Shown: positions 8,341-16,525, numbered from the stretch's first letter. The stretch: 23,453 bases of DNA from Myxococcales bacterium UBA1203 (GCA_002309695.1 DBXV01000024.1:156-23608); one strand, 5' to 3'. Notes: generated by a model not told the origin, from the sequence alone. Numbers and translations: made by a program.

Positions 8341-10388
8341 GATTCATCACCTGCCGGACTGCTTTCGTGCGCGCTTTCAGAGGCTTCCGGGGCTTCTCCG
8401 GAGGGTTCTGCCGCTCTGGAATCGCCATGCACCTCAGCTGCTGCGGGGGCGTCATTGGCAGGAACGGGAGTTGGGGCAGGGGCTTCGGGCGACGATGAAG
8501 GTGAAGCAGAGGCTGATTCAGGCGCTTCCGCCGCCGATTCCGCAGGAGCGGCTTTGGCTGCTGCTGCGCGCCTGTTCGATTCGCCTTTGGCGCGCGGCTT
8601 TTTGCCGCTGTTTTGCGGCGCAGCCTGACCGTCCTGACGTTCCGCGTGTGCTTCGGCAGGGGCTTTTTCCGCTTCGTCCTCGGCCTCGGCTGCTGCCGGA
8701 GCGGCGGCTGCGGCTTCCTTAGCCTGAGAGGCCTCCTGAACGTCGGCGGGGGCTTTTTCCTGCGCGGAAACGGACGCTTCGGCTTCTGAAGCCTGCAGCG
8801 CCTGCGCCTGGGGTTCTTCGGCTTTCACTTCCGCTTCTCTGGCGGCCGGCTCTGCCGGTTCAGGGGCTTTTTGCGGCGCGGCGGCCTCAGAGGGCGCCGC
8901 GGCTGTCTGCGCCGGTGCGGCATCGGGAGCTGGTGTGCTGTCGGCCGGAGCATTTCCTTTGGCGGCTGCTTCGGCCGCGGCTTTGGCCTGCTGTTCCTGG
9001 CGCCTCTGCTGACGCTCCTGCCAGCGCTTTTCCCTCATCTCTTCCCGGCGGCTCTTTTTGGACTGGCCCTGTTCACTCTGACCGTCGGCCGCACTCTGGG
9101 ACTGCCGGTCGTCGGACCTGGAAGAGGCATTGGCCTGCTGCCTGTCTGACGCACCGCCGGAATTGCCCCCGGCCGCTCTGCGCCGCTCTTTGTCGTCTTT
9201 GGCCGGGTCGCTGTTTTTGCGGAAGAAGTCCTCATCCAGATCGATGAACTCGATGGCCGTCTTCGCGACGCCAACGCCCTGAGCGATGCATGCGTCGGCC
9301 AGCGCGTCCGCGCAGAACAGAAACACCATGGGCACCGAGCTCTGAGAGGCCTGCCGCGCCTCGCGCGTGGCATCTCCGGCGCTGATGATGACGCCCATCT
9401 GCGAGCCGAACTGCCCCAGCGACTTGCTGTGCTCCTCCACATCCTGCGCGCTCACTTCGGGCGTGCCGCGAATCACGCGCACGGCGTAGCGAAGTTCCGT
9501 CAGGCCCTCTTTGCGGCGGCCGAGAATCACCAGCCCGTCCCGGTTGCGCCGGGCAATTTTCAGGTCGGAGAAGCCGCTGCGCTCCAGAAGCACGGCAGCG
9601 ACGCGGTCGAAAGCCTGGCCTTCGAGTTCGCCCAGGCGCCTGCGCAGCACGCGAACGATGTTCCTGCGCTGTTCGGCGGCCATGGCGGTGAGGCGCCCCC
9701 CGGTCAGCGCGCGGTCGGAAGCCTCCCGCGGCGCCTCCTCCTGCTGCGTGAAGGCGGTGAGAGTGATTTCGCCCGTCGGCAGAAACTCAAAGGACGGCCG
9801 CTTGCCCATCTCGGAGCGCTTCCGGTTTTCGTCCCGAAGCAGATGGACCAGCGACTCAGCCCCCAGCTCCTCAGCCAGAACGTCTCTGTCGCGGGCGGCC
9901 GCAGCCAGATCGACGGCGGTGATGGGCTTCTTACAGGCGGAGAGAATCTCAATGATGATTTCGGGCAGGGACTTGACCTTCTCGTGGCGCCGCCTGTCCG
10001 GCGTCTCTTCGCGCCAGAGCCCCCGCGTGCGCTCACCGCGCCCGGCGATGCGCACCTTGGCGGGAGAGGCATCCGGATCGCGCTCGCGGCCGCGGAGCAG
10101 AGGCCCGGTGTTGTGCTCGTAGGTGTCGAGGATGGGCAGGTCCAGCGCGGCCCGGTCTTCGGTCAGTCCCCATTCCACGAGTCCGAAGGTGTGCGGCGCG
10201 GTGATGCAGATGCGGCGGTCGCGGGGCTTCTTCGCCATGGCGACCATCCGGTTCTCCATCACTTCCTGGGGCGTCTTCCCCACGTGGGAAAGAAGGTCAT
10301 TCGCCAGGACAATCTTCGTCAGTTCCTCAACATGCAAAGGTCTGCCCTCTTTCTGCAGAACGCAGAGGGCCGCTTCATAGAAAGTCAT
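8337..10388 (-). CDS. HARE-HTH-like / degenerate Mrr-like restriction endonuclease-fold protein with Ala/Pro/Glu-rich tail
   Basis: The 683-aa product starts at ATG 10388, with only a weak ribosome site (ACGAG). Residues 1-75 (MTFYEAALCVLQ..GRPLHVEELT) resemble the HARE-HTH winged helix, and residues 138-215 look like a second copy (IIIEILSACKKPITAVDL). Residues about 253-385 resemble the Mrr catalytic domain (LEGQAFDRVAAVLLERSGF...DGLVIL...YAVRVIRG...GVIISAG). Mrr-family enzymes cleave modified DNA with a D...(E/Q)xK site. Here the second acidic position appears to be Val and QxK reads AVR (302-304), so nuclease activity is doubtful. From about 395 onward the chain is disordered-looking, basic then Ala/Glu/Pro-rich. 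Its stop overlaps the mutS start, so the two are probably co-expressed. A DNA-binding role is inferred. Confidence 0.75.
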   Translation of the reverse strand: MTFYEAALCVLQKEGRPLHVEELTKIVLANDLLSHVGKTPQEVMENRMVAMAKKPRDRRICITAPHTFGLVEWGLTEDRAALDLPILDTYEHNTGPLLRGRERDPDASPAKVRIAGRGERTRGLWREETPDRRRHEKVKSLPEIIIEILSACKKPITAVDLAAAARDRDVLAEELGAESLVHLLRDENRKRSEMGKRPSFEFLPTGEITLTAFTQQEEAPREASDRALTGGRLTAMAAEQRRNIVRVLRRRLGELEGQAFDRVAAVLLERSGFSDLKIARRNRDGLVILGRRKEGLTELRYAVRVIRGTPEVSAQDVEEHSKSLGQFGSQMGVIISAGDATREARQASQSSVPMVFLFCADALADACIAQGVGVAKTAIEFIDLDEDFFRKNSDPAKDDKERRRAAGGNSGGASDRQQANASSRSDDRQSQSAADGQSEQGQSKKSRREEMREKRWQERQQRRQEQQAKAAAEAAAKGNAPADSTPAPDAAPAQTAAAPSEAAAPQKAPEPAEPAAREAEVKAEEPQAQALQASEAEASVSAQEKAPADVQEASQAKEAAAAAPAAAEAEDEAEKAPAEAHAERQDGQAAPQNSGKKPRAKGESNRRAAAAKAAPAESAAEAPESASASPSSSPEAPAPTPVPANDAPAAAEVHGDSRAAEPSGEAPEASESAHESSPAGDES

Positions 10389-10601
10389 TTGAAATCTCGT
10401 CTGGAGCCTTGTCCCGGCGGCATGAGCGGAAAAGCGCTGCCGCGCGGGGAGGTTCCGGGGCCGCCGGCGTCATGCGGCGGGCGGCTCATTCCTTCGCGCC
10501 CCGGCCTCTTACTTCTCCGGTGCAGCCTCGAAGCGCCCTGGAAGCCTTTCGGAGAGCGCCATGTGGCTGCTGTCCGACCAGGGGCAGAACGACGACGAGG
10601 C

Positions 10602-10628
10602 AAAAAAAAGACCGCACCGGGTCTCCTT
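10602..10628 (-). terminator. Intrinsic terminator, minus strand
   Basis: On the minus strand AAGGAGACC pairs with GGTCTTTTT (nine pairs, two of them G-T) around a CGGTGC loop, and runs directly into eight Ts (10602-10609 as A on the plus strand). It lies about 120 nt past the stop of the RlmL-like gene and before the Mrr-like gene, so it should isolate the mutS unit. Confidence 0.7.
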
Positions 10629-10705
10629 CCGGGAACGCCACCCCATTGTGGCCCGTCCGAAAGGCGGCGGCCTTTTAGGCGTGGGATATGGCAGGGGCAA
10701 TCTCC

Positions 10706-10724
10706 AAAAGGGCCTCGCCGGCCC
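10706..10724 (-). terminator. Short terminator-like hairpin after the RlmL-like gene
   Basis: On the minus strand GGGCC and GGCCC pair around a five-base loop, followed by TTTT, 25 nt after the stop codon. The stem and T-run are short. It may be a first, leaky terminator ahead of the stronger one at 10602-10628. Confidence 0.4.
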
Positions 10725-10749
10725 CTCTGAAAAGCGGCGGATTCAGACG

Positions 10750-12024
10750 TCAGGCCGGAGTCGTTGCCTGCGGAACAGCGCCCGTCCACAGCCCCACGGG
10801 AAGCCCGCCGTTTTTGAAGCGGAGCCTACGCTCCAGAGCGAAACCGAAGTTCTTTTCAAAGCCGCTGCCGTCGTCGGGCAAAAGGAAAGCTGTCTCTGAA
10901 CCGGGCCGCGCGCGGGCCAGCGTCTTTCCAAGAGCGCGGAAAAATTCCGGCAGCTTCCGGGCGTCGCTCAGCCTGTGGCCATAGGGCGGGTTGGAGACGA
11001 TGAGCCCGGGCGTGCGGTTGTCAGCCAGCTCTTCGGCAGGCGCGGCCGTCCACTGAATCAGCCCTTTGGGGATGCCGGCGCGGGCGGCGTTGTCCCTCGC
11101 TGCGGCGATGGCCCTGCTGTCCGCGTCGCTGCCCTGAATCGAAAATCCGGCGGGCGGCGGAACGCGCTTCTCCTGTGCCTCGTTCCGAAGGGCGCGCCAC
11201 GAAGCCGCGTCGTGAACAGGCCATTTTTCAAAGGCAAAGGCGCGGCTGGAGCCCGGCGCGATGTTGCACAGGAGCCGGGCCGCCTCGATGGGGAGCGTCC
11301 CGGAGCCGCACATAGGGTCCAGCAGCCAGGCCGCCCGCGTTCCAAGCGTCTCCTTTCCCGTGCGCAGCGAGGGCACCATCGCCTGGAGACCGCCGCTCAA
11401 AAGGACGGCGCAGGCCAGCGTTTCCCTCAGAGGCGCGGCAGTGACGGCCCGCCGGTAGCCGCGTCGGTGGAGCCTGTCGCCGGAGCTGTCGAGGCTGATG
11501 ACACAGAGGTCATCTTCGAGCCTGACGAAAATGCGCTGCGCCGTCGGGGAACCCGGTGTTTCAAAGTCCTGCTCTCCGAAAAGGCCTGGCCCGTCGGGCG
11601 AATCGGCCTCGTGAAGCGGAACCTGATGGGCGCCGGGAATCTGCCGGAGAATCGCGGCCGCCACCCTCTGCGCCACGGCGTCTGAATGAAACAGCGCTGA
11701 ACGATGGCAGGTGACACTGAGGGAGAAGGCTGCACCGGGACGGAGCCATTTTTTCCAGCTGAGGCGGCGCGCGCCTGTTTCGAGGCTGCCGAAGTCTTTG
11801 GCGTCAAAGCGCGAGATGCGCACCAGAACGCGCTCGGCCGTCCGCGACCATAGATTGGCCCTCTGAATGTCCGCCAGAGTTCCGTGGAACGTGACGCCGC
11901 CGGGCTCCTGCCTCGGGTTGTGGATGCCCATGCGCCTCAGCTCGAAGGAGGCCAGGCCCTCCAGTCCCGGGGTGACGACGGCAAAGGCCTGAAAAAAGGG
12001 AATTTTGCTGCTGGCGGTCGGCAT
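10750..12024 (-). CDS. rlmL: THUMP-domain rRNA guanine-N2 methyltransferase, RlmL type
   Basis: RlmL-type enzymes transfer a methyl group from SAM to a guanine N2 of 23S rRNA. From the ATG at 12024 the protein is 424 aa. It opens with the conserved FFQAFAVVTPGLEGLASFELRRMGI region and continues through a THUMP-like segment (ANLWSRTAERVLVRI...). The methyltransferase core has DPMCGSGTLPIEAA (motif I, from D236) and NPPY (345-348). The linking SGDRLHRRGYR and APLRETLA segment is typical of the family. The second (RlmK) methyltransferase half of the E. coli fusion protein is absent. The frame is open further upstream: a GTG at 12111, preceded by GGAAG, would add a basic, Pro-rich extension of 29 residues. 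The true start is therefore uncertain. Exact nucleotide specificity cannot be read from sequence. Confidence 0.88.
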   Translation of the reverse strand: MPTASSKIPFFQAFAVVTPGLEGLASFELRRMGIHNPRQEPGGVTFHGTLADIQRANLWSRTAERVLVRISRFDAKDFGSLETGARRLSWKKWLRPGAAFSLSVTCHRSALFHSDAVAQRVAAAILRQIPGAHQVPLHEADSPDGPGLFGEQDFETPGSPTAQRIFVRLEDDLCVISLDSSGDRLHRRGYRRAVTAAPLRETLACAVLLSGGLQAMVPSLRTGKETLGTRAAWLLDPMCGSGTLPIEAARLLCNIAPGSSRAFAFEKWPVHDAASWRALRNEAQEKRVPPPAGFSIQGSDADSRAIAAARDNAARAGIPKGLIQWTAAPAEELADNRTPGLIVSNPPYGHRLSDARKLPEFFRALGKTLARARPGSETAFLLPDDGSGFEKNFGFALERRLRFKNGGLPVGLWTGAVPQATTPA

Positions 12025-12311
12025 TGGCTGGCTCTTTCCGGACGGGATGGCGGCGCTCTGTGCGGCCCTTTTCGTCCGCGGCGGCCTCTGCCCAATCCGC
12101 GGCGTGAAGGACACCCGTTTTCTTCCCGGTACGGCCCGCGCCGGCCGGGGTTCTGCCGCCTTGCGCTCACCGGGGGCCGCCTGTAAGGGGCCGCGGCTTT
12201 CAAGGGGGGATGTCGAACAATGAAGGATGGATTGCAGGGAATCCGTCCCGGCGCCTGTTCCCGGCGGCATTGGGAAGAGAAGCCGTTTTTCCTTTTTTGA
12301 AGGAGCACCCG

Positions 12312-13868
12312 ATGGATTCAAAAGTTCTGGTGGCACTTTTGGTGGGCCTGGGCCTGGGATTTGGCGGCGGATGGGTCAGCGGAAACAGGAACGCGCAGGA
12401 AAGAACTGTCGTTTCCGGCAGCCGCGCCGACAGCGGCAGTGACAGGGCAGCGCGTCCGACGCGTCAGCTTCAGGAAGGCGACGGCGAGAAGAGGTCGCTG
12501 GCCGACGCGAAGGAGCACCGCCGCTTTCCCAAGGACCGGGCGCGTAAACCCCGCGGGATGAGAGGCGAAGGGAAGTTCCAGAAGCCCATGAACAGCCGTC
12601 CGCTCGAAGACCCGTCGGCCGTCTATAAAATCCCAGTGGGGAACGCGCCGGTCATTGGTGCCGCTGACGCCAAGGTCACCATCATCGAGATCAGCGACTA
12701 CCAGTGCCCCTACTGCGCCAAGGCGAATCGGACGATGCACGAGATCCTGGCGCTCTATCCGGACACCGTCCGCATCGCCATGAAGCAGAACCCGCTGTCC
12801 TTCCACGAAAATGCCCGGAACGCCGCGAAGGCTGCTTTGGCCGCCGGCGAGCAGGGCAAGTACTGGGAGATGCACGACAAGCTGTTCGAGGTCACCATGG
12901 CCCGCGAGGCGCTGACGGCCGAGAAAATCGATTCGCTGGCCTCTGAGCTGGGCATCGACATGGCGGCATTCAGGGAGGCGGTTTCCGGCGACAAGTTCGA
13001 CAAGCGCATCGACGAGGAGCAGCAGCAGGCCGTTTCACTGGGAGCCCGGAGCACGCCCGGCTTCTTCATCAATGGCCGCAAGTTCTCCGGCGCCCGTCCC
13101 ACCGAGCAGTTCCAGAAGATTATCGACGAGGAGATTGCCCACGCGGATGAGCTTCTGGCGAAGGGCGTGGCCATCGGCAGCCTCTACGACGAAATCATCA
13201 AGGACGGCTCCACGAAGCCCGTCCTTCTCGGCGGCGGAGAGATGCCTCCTGAGCCGCCCAATCCCTTTGTGAACGGCGGTCCCGTCAAAGACGTGAGCAT
13301 TCCGGCGACCAGTCCCTTCAAAGGGCCGGCCGAGGGCGCCAAGGTGACGATGATTGAGTTCCTGGATTTCCAGTGCCCCCACTGCGCCAAGACAGCGAAG
13401 ACGCTCATCGAAGTGGCGTCCGAATATCCTGCCGATGTGAAGGTCGTTTTCCGCCACAGGCCGCTCTCCTCGCATCCGCAGGCCAGGAACGCGGCGCTCG
13501 CCTCGATGGCGGCCCACAAGCAGGGCAAGTTCTGGGAGATGGAGGCGAAGATTTACGAGAACATGCGCGAGCTGTCGGACGAGAAGCTGGAGGCCATCGC
13601 TGAGGAGGTCGGGCTGGATATGGCCGCCTTCAAAGCCGACTGGAAGAGCGCGGAGACGGCGGCTCTGGTCGATGCCGACGCGGCTGAGGCTGACCGGCTG
13701 GGCATCCGGGCGACGCCGACGATGTTCTTCAACGGCCACATGCTCATCGGCGGCCGTCCTGCCGGGATGCTTCGGAAGTTCATCGCGGATGAAATTTCCG
13801 GCGGTCAGGGCGGGGCCAATGCTGCTCCCGAGGACAGCGCCCAGCCTGCAGGCCCGGCTGCAGAGTGA
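12312..13868 (+). CDS. Membrane-anchored tandem DsbA-like thioredoxin-fold protein (two CPxC domains)
   Basis: The start at ATG 12312 is set by AGGAG seven bases upstream. The 518-aa protein opens with a hydrophobic glycine-rich segment (VLVALLVGLGLGFGGGWVSG), a signal anchor or uncleaved signal peptide. A basic linker of about 85 residues follows, then two homologous DsbA-like (Thioredoxin_4) domains. Domain 1 carries CPYC at 132-135 and a cis-Pro motif STPGFFINGRKFSGARP. Domain 2 carries CPHC at 355-358 and ATPTMFFNGHMLIGGRP. Both keep helical segments of the NPLSFHENARNAA / RPLSSHPQARNAA type. The family oxidises or isomerises protein disulfides in the cell envelope. The two domains presumably arose by internal duplication, and both keep the active-site Cys pair. 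The gene is divergent from the RlmL-like gene. Confidence 0.9.
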   Translation: MDSKVLVALLVGLGLGFGGGWVSGNRNAQERTVVSGSRADSGSDRAARPTRQLQEGDGEKRSLADAKEHRRFPKDRARKPRGMRGEGKFQKPMNSRPLEDPSAVYKIPVGNAPVIGAADAKVTIIEISDYQCPYCAKANRTMHEILALYPDTVRIAMKQNPLSFHENARNAAKAALAAGEQGKYWEMHDKLFEVTMAREALTAEKIDSLASELGIDMAAFREAVSGDKFDKRIDEEQQQAVSLGARSTPGFFINGRKFSGARPTEQFQKIIDEEIAHADELLAKGVAIGSLYDEIIKDGSTKPVLLGGGEMPPEPPNPFVNGGPVKDVSIPATSPFKGPAEGAKVTMIEFLDFQCPHCAKTAKTLIEVASEYPADVKVVFRHRPLSSHPQARNAALASMAAHKQGKFWEMEAKIYENMRELSDEKLEAIAEEVGLDMAAFKADWKSAETAALVDADAAEADRLGIRATPTMFFNGHMLIGGRPAGMLRKFIADEISGGQGGANAAPEDSAQPAGPAAE

Positions 13869-13904
13869 TCTGGATCCCCCCAGAAAACAGCTTGAACAAC
13901 AGTG

Positions 13905-13944
13905 AAAAGCCCTTCTCCCCGCTGTGGGAAGAAGGGCTTTTTTG
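13905..13944. terminator. Bidirectional intrinsic terminator between tandem-DsbA gene and coaD
   Basis: A 12-bp perfect stem pairs 13905-13916 (AAAAGCCCTTCT) with 13930-13941 (AGAAGGGCTTTT). Three further pairs (13918-13920 with 13926-13928) extend it past one mismatch, and T-runs flank it. It lies between the convergent stops at 13868 and 13970. In architecture it closely resembles the one at 4079-4121. Confidence 0.9.
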
Positions 13945-13969
13945 TGGCTGGAAGCCGAACGTTCCTGCG

Positions 13970-14494
13970 TCAGCTGCCCTTGGACTTCATCCGCCCGATT
14001 TCGGTGAGACGCTTTGGATATTTCTCCATCAGCGCCCGCTGCACGCAGACCGGCACGAGACCCGAGACATCGCCGCCAAGAGAGGCCACCTCACGGACCA
14101 TCTGCGACGAGATGTAAAAATAGTCTTCGCCCGTCATCAAAAAGACCGCCTCAAAGTCGGGGTCCAGCTTGCGGTTGGCGTTGGCCATCTGAAATTCGTA
14201 CTCGAAGTCAGAGACGGCCCTGAGCCCGCGGATGACGGCGTCGGCCTTTCGCTCGCGGATGTAGTCCACAAGCAGGCCGCGGAAGCTGTCCACTTCGACC
14301 CGGGGAACGCCTTTGAGCGCCTCGCGCAGAAGTTCCTGGCGCTCGTCGATGGAGAAGAGGGAGCCCTTGCGCGCGTTCTGAGCCACGGCGACGACCACGT
14401 GGTCGAACAGGCGGAGCGCCCGGTGGATGATGGTCAGGTGGCCGTTGGTCGCCGGGTCAAACGAGCCCGGATAGATGGCGAGTCGCTGCTTCAT
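13970..14494 (-). CDS. coaD: Phosphopantetheine adenylyltransferase
   Basis: CoaD converts 4'-phosphopantetheine and ATP to dephospho-CoA, the penultimate step of CoA synthesis, in the cytoplasm. The 174-aa length is only slightly above the usual 160 or so. YPGSFDPATNGHL (8-20) contains the nucleotidyltransferase TNGH motif (16-19). IRGLRAVSDFEYEFQMANANRKL and ISSQMVREVASLGGDVSGLVP are typical of the family (each family segment is seen intact). The ATG overlaps the end of the LpxL-like gene by 4 nt (ATGA), so it is probably the last cistron of the acyl-lipid cluster. It ends before the bidirectional terminator. Confidence 0.97.
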   Translation of the reverse strand: MKQRLAIYPGSFDPATNGHLTIIHRALRLFDHVVVAVAQNARKGSLFSIDERQELLREALKGVPRVEVDSFRGLLVDYIRERKADAVIRGLRAVSDFEYEFQMANANRKLDPDFEAVFLMTGEDYFYISSQMVREVASLGGDVSGLVPVCVQRALMEKYPKRLTEIGRMKSKGS

Positions 14495-15627
14495 TCGTGG
14501 ATGTCCCGTCGAGGAGAGGGGGCGTTCCCGCTGTGGAGCGCCGCCTGTGAGAAAGAATCGTGTGGCTGCTGGCCGGAGGCGGAGGCGTCATTCGGAGCTG
14601 ACACGGCGTCCTCCTCCCAGAAATCGAAAAAGTTGAACCAGTTCAGAGGCGCCATGCGGACGTAGCGCTCCAGCGTGGCCGCGTATTTCTGAATGAAGGG
14701 CGCGAGAGAGCCCATGCGGTCCCGGCGATTGAGGACAACGCGCTCGGCGAAGGGCTCGCAGTAGAGGTCGTAGCGGTTGGGCTCCGTGTAGAGCCCGCAG
14801 GCGAAATAGACCGGGCAGCCCAGAATGGCGGCCAGCTGATACGGCCCGGTTGGAAACGGCGCCTGAGAGCCCATGAAGTCCGCTGTTATCCGCTTGCCGT
14901 CGAGTCCGACCCGGTCGGCCATGACAGCCACCAGCTCGCCGTCCTCGATGCCCTTCTGAATCTGGAGGACGAAGTCCACGTCGCCGGGTTTGCCCACGTC
15001 GATGAGCCGCAGCTTTACCGCCGGATTCAGGCGCTCCAGCGCCTCGGTGACCATGGCTGCATTGTGAAAGTTGCCGATGACGTTGATGGCAAATTCCCGC
15101 TGATACGCGAGGGAGCGGCCGCATTCGAAGCTGCCGACGTGGCCCATAATCATCAGCGCGCCTTTTTTCCGGGCCCGAAGCTCGCGCATGTACTCCTCGC
15201 CGTGAAATTCCACGTGGAAGGGGCGCGTTTTGCCGGCGGCGAAGAAGAGGCGGTCGAGCGAGACGCGGGCAAAGGTCAGGATGTGGCGGAACACGTCCCG
15301 GCGCGAAGGCTCCCGGCCGGTCACGCGGCGCAGATAGAGGCGGCTCGTCCTGCGTGCGTGGCAGTCAAAGACGAAATACCAGAAGGCCAGCAGGGCGATG
15401 AACAGGCGGGCCGCGCCGCGTCCCAAGCAGGTGCCGAGAAAGACGACGAAGCGGATGCCGAAGACGCCGCCGCGTTCACGGACGCTGAGCCAGCGGCCCT
15501 TTTCCTTGCCTGCCGGGAGCTCTGTTTCGGCGCGGCCGCCGGATGAACTGCCGTCCGATGCACCCTGCGAAGCACCGGACGCGCCTGTCTCGCTGGACGA
15601 TGTGGACGGGGGCATGGCGTCACTCAC
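14491..15627 (-). CDS. LpxL/HtrB-like lysophospholipid acyltransferase
   Basis: Family members transfer acyl chains from acyl-ACP (or acyl-CoA) to lipid A or related acceptors at the inner membrane. The 378-aa product begins with about 45 low-complexity Ser/Gly residues, then a hydrophobic anchor (about 56-88). The catalytic HX4E motif is seen as GHVGSFE (H163, E168). Later segments VMADRVGLDG and FPTGPYQLAAILGCPVYFACGLY match the family. The GTG at 15627 overlaps the end of the GT2 gene by 8 nt; the ATG at 15615 is an equally possible start. In APE clusters, as I recall them, a GT2 domain and an LpxL-like acyltransferase form one protein. Here they are two adjacent genes, so this may be the split counterpart. 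Substrate is unknown. Confidence 0.85.
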   Translation of the reverse strand: MSDAMPPSTSSSETGASGASQGASDGSSSGGRAETELPAGKEKGRWLSVRERGGVFGIRFVVFLGTCLGRGAARLFIALLAFWYFVFDCHARRTSRLYLRRVTGREPSRRDVFRHILTFARVSLDRLFFAAGKTRPFHVEFHGEEYMRELRARKKGALMIMGHVGSFECGRSLAYQREFAINVIGNFHNAAMVTEALERLNPAVKLRLIDVGKPGDVDFVLQIQKGIEDGELVAVMADRVGLDGKRITADFMGSQAPFPTGPYQLAAILGCPVYFACGLYTEPNRYDLYCEPFAERVVLNRRDRMGSLAPFIQKYAATLERYVRMAPLNWFNFFDFWEEDAVSAPNDASASGQQPHDSFSQAALHSGNAPSPRRDIHE

Positions 15628-16471
15628 GGCTTGGGTCCGCTGTCATGGGCGCCGGAAGCGCCTCCACTGTCTCGGAAGGCATCAGCAGCGGGTCGCCGGC
15701 CGGAAGTTCGATTTTGCAGGCAGCAGGGAATTTCCGCCCGAAGAGCGCGAGCAGCTTTCGGCCGATGAGCTCCAGAACCATGCGCGTGTGCATCAGGCTC
15801 ATCATCACGTTGTCGTGGACGGGCCGGAAATGGGAGACGCCGCCCTCGCCGGTTGTCAGGTAGCGCACCTTCGTCGGCAGATTGAGGACGGGCGTTCCGC
15901 CCCAGGCGATGCGCACGGCGATTTCCGGGTCAAATTCCATCCTGTCCGTCCGCGCGTCCGCATCGACAGCCGCCCGCAGCGGATAGACGCGGAAGCCGCA
16001 CAGAGGGTCGTCGATGACCTGCCGCCCGCCGGTCTCCAGCGTCGTCCAGAAGATGGAAATTTTGCGTCCCCGAAGGCGCGACTTGGGCGCGGTGGCGTCG
16101 AAGACGGGACATCCCAGAATCAGCGCCTCCGGATGGGCTTCGGCCGCTTTGAGAAAACGGGGAATGTCCTCGAAGCAGTGCTGCCCGTCGGCGTCGATTT
16201 GCAGGGCATGGGTGAAGCCGCGTTCCAGCGCGAAGGCGAAGCCGACCTTGAGGGCGCCGCCCTTCCCTTTGTTGACGGGCAGGCGAAGGCTCTGGACGGC
16301 ACCTTCTGCGGTCAGCTCTTCCACGGCCTTCTGTCCCTCGGGGGCACTGTGGTCATCCACGACGATGATGGGCATCTGAGGATGGCCGCGCCGGATGCGC
16401 TCGACGACGCCCCGGATGGTTTTCGGGTTGTTGTAGGTCGGAATCAGGATGCAGGGCGTGAAGGCGGACAT
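15620..16471 (-). CDS. GT2-family glycosyltransferase (dolichyl-phosphate-mannose-synthase-like fold)
   Basis: The 283-aa protein starts at ATG 16471. It shows the GT-A hallmarks: LIPTYNNPKTI (9-19), IIVVDDHS (35-42), NKGKGGALKVGF (67-78) and the metal-binding DAD at 93-95 in QIDADGQH. DDPLCGFRVYPL and PTKVRYLTTGEGGVSHF are typical of family 2 enzymes related to those in APE and flexirubin clusters. No C-terminal membrane helix is evident, so it is probably peripheral. It would transfer a sugar from a nucleotide or polyprenyl donor; donor and acceptor cannot be told from sequence. It is separated from the upstream ligase gene by 123 nt that contain a strong hairpin, the second largest gap in the cluster. 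Confidence 0.88.
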   Translation of the reverse strand: MSAFTPCILIPTYNNPKTIRGVVERIRRGHPQMPIIVVDDHSAPEGQKAVEELTAEGAVQSLRLPVNKGKGGALKVGFAFALERGFTHALQIDADGQHCFEDIPRFLKAAEAHPEALILGCPVFDATAPKSRLRGRKISIFWTTLETGGRQVIDDPLCGFRVYPLRAAVDADARTDRMEFDPEIAVRIAWGGTPVLNLPTKVRYLTTGEGGVSHFRPVHDNVMMSLMHTRMVLELIGRKLLALFGRKFPAACKIELPAGDPLLMPSETVEALPAPMTADPSRE

Positions 16472-16525
16472 GATTTCTGGACATCCGTTCGAAAACAGAA
16501 GTTCCGGACGAAGAAGGCGAAAATG

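Larger units (their letters stand above)
10389..10749. other. 361-nt intergenic region without a convincing gene
   Basis: This is the leader of the Mrr-like/mutS unit and the 3' flank of the RlmL-like gene. It holds two minus-strand terminator-like hairpins (listed separately) and a GC-rich hairpin around 10459-10485 (for example CCGCCG pairing with CGGCGG). Short frames on either strand lack ribosome sites, and one is interrupted by the terminator hairpin. No tRNA-like fold or clear promoter was found. Confidence 0.5.

Noticed and set aside
10509..10700. Short minus-strand frame in the mutS-unit leader
   Set aside because: No ribosome site, no recognisable features, and the 10602-10628 terminator hairpin lies inside it.
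9429..10730. 433-codon plus-strand frame opposite the Mrr-like gene and its leader
   Set aside because: Translation lacks domain features and it crosses a minus-strand terminator. The minus-strand gene has HTH and Mrr-like motifs.
12229..12311. Alternative pairings TTCCC/GGGAA and CGGC/GCCG followed by T-rich sequence upstream of the tandem-DsbA gene, resembling an attenuator
   Set aside because: The stems are only 4-5 bp and the T-run is interrupted. This is too weak to call a riboswitch or attenuator by eye.
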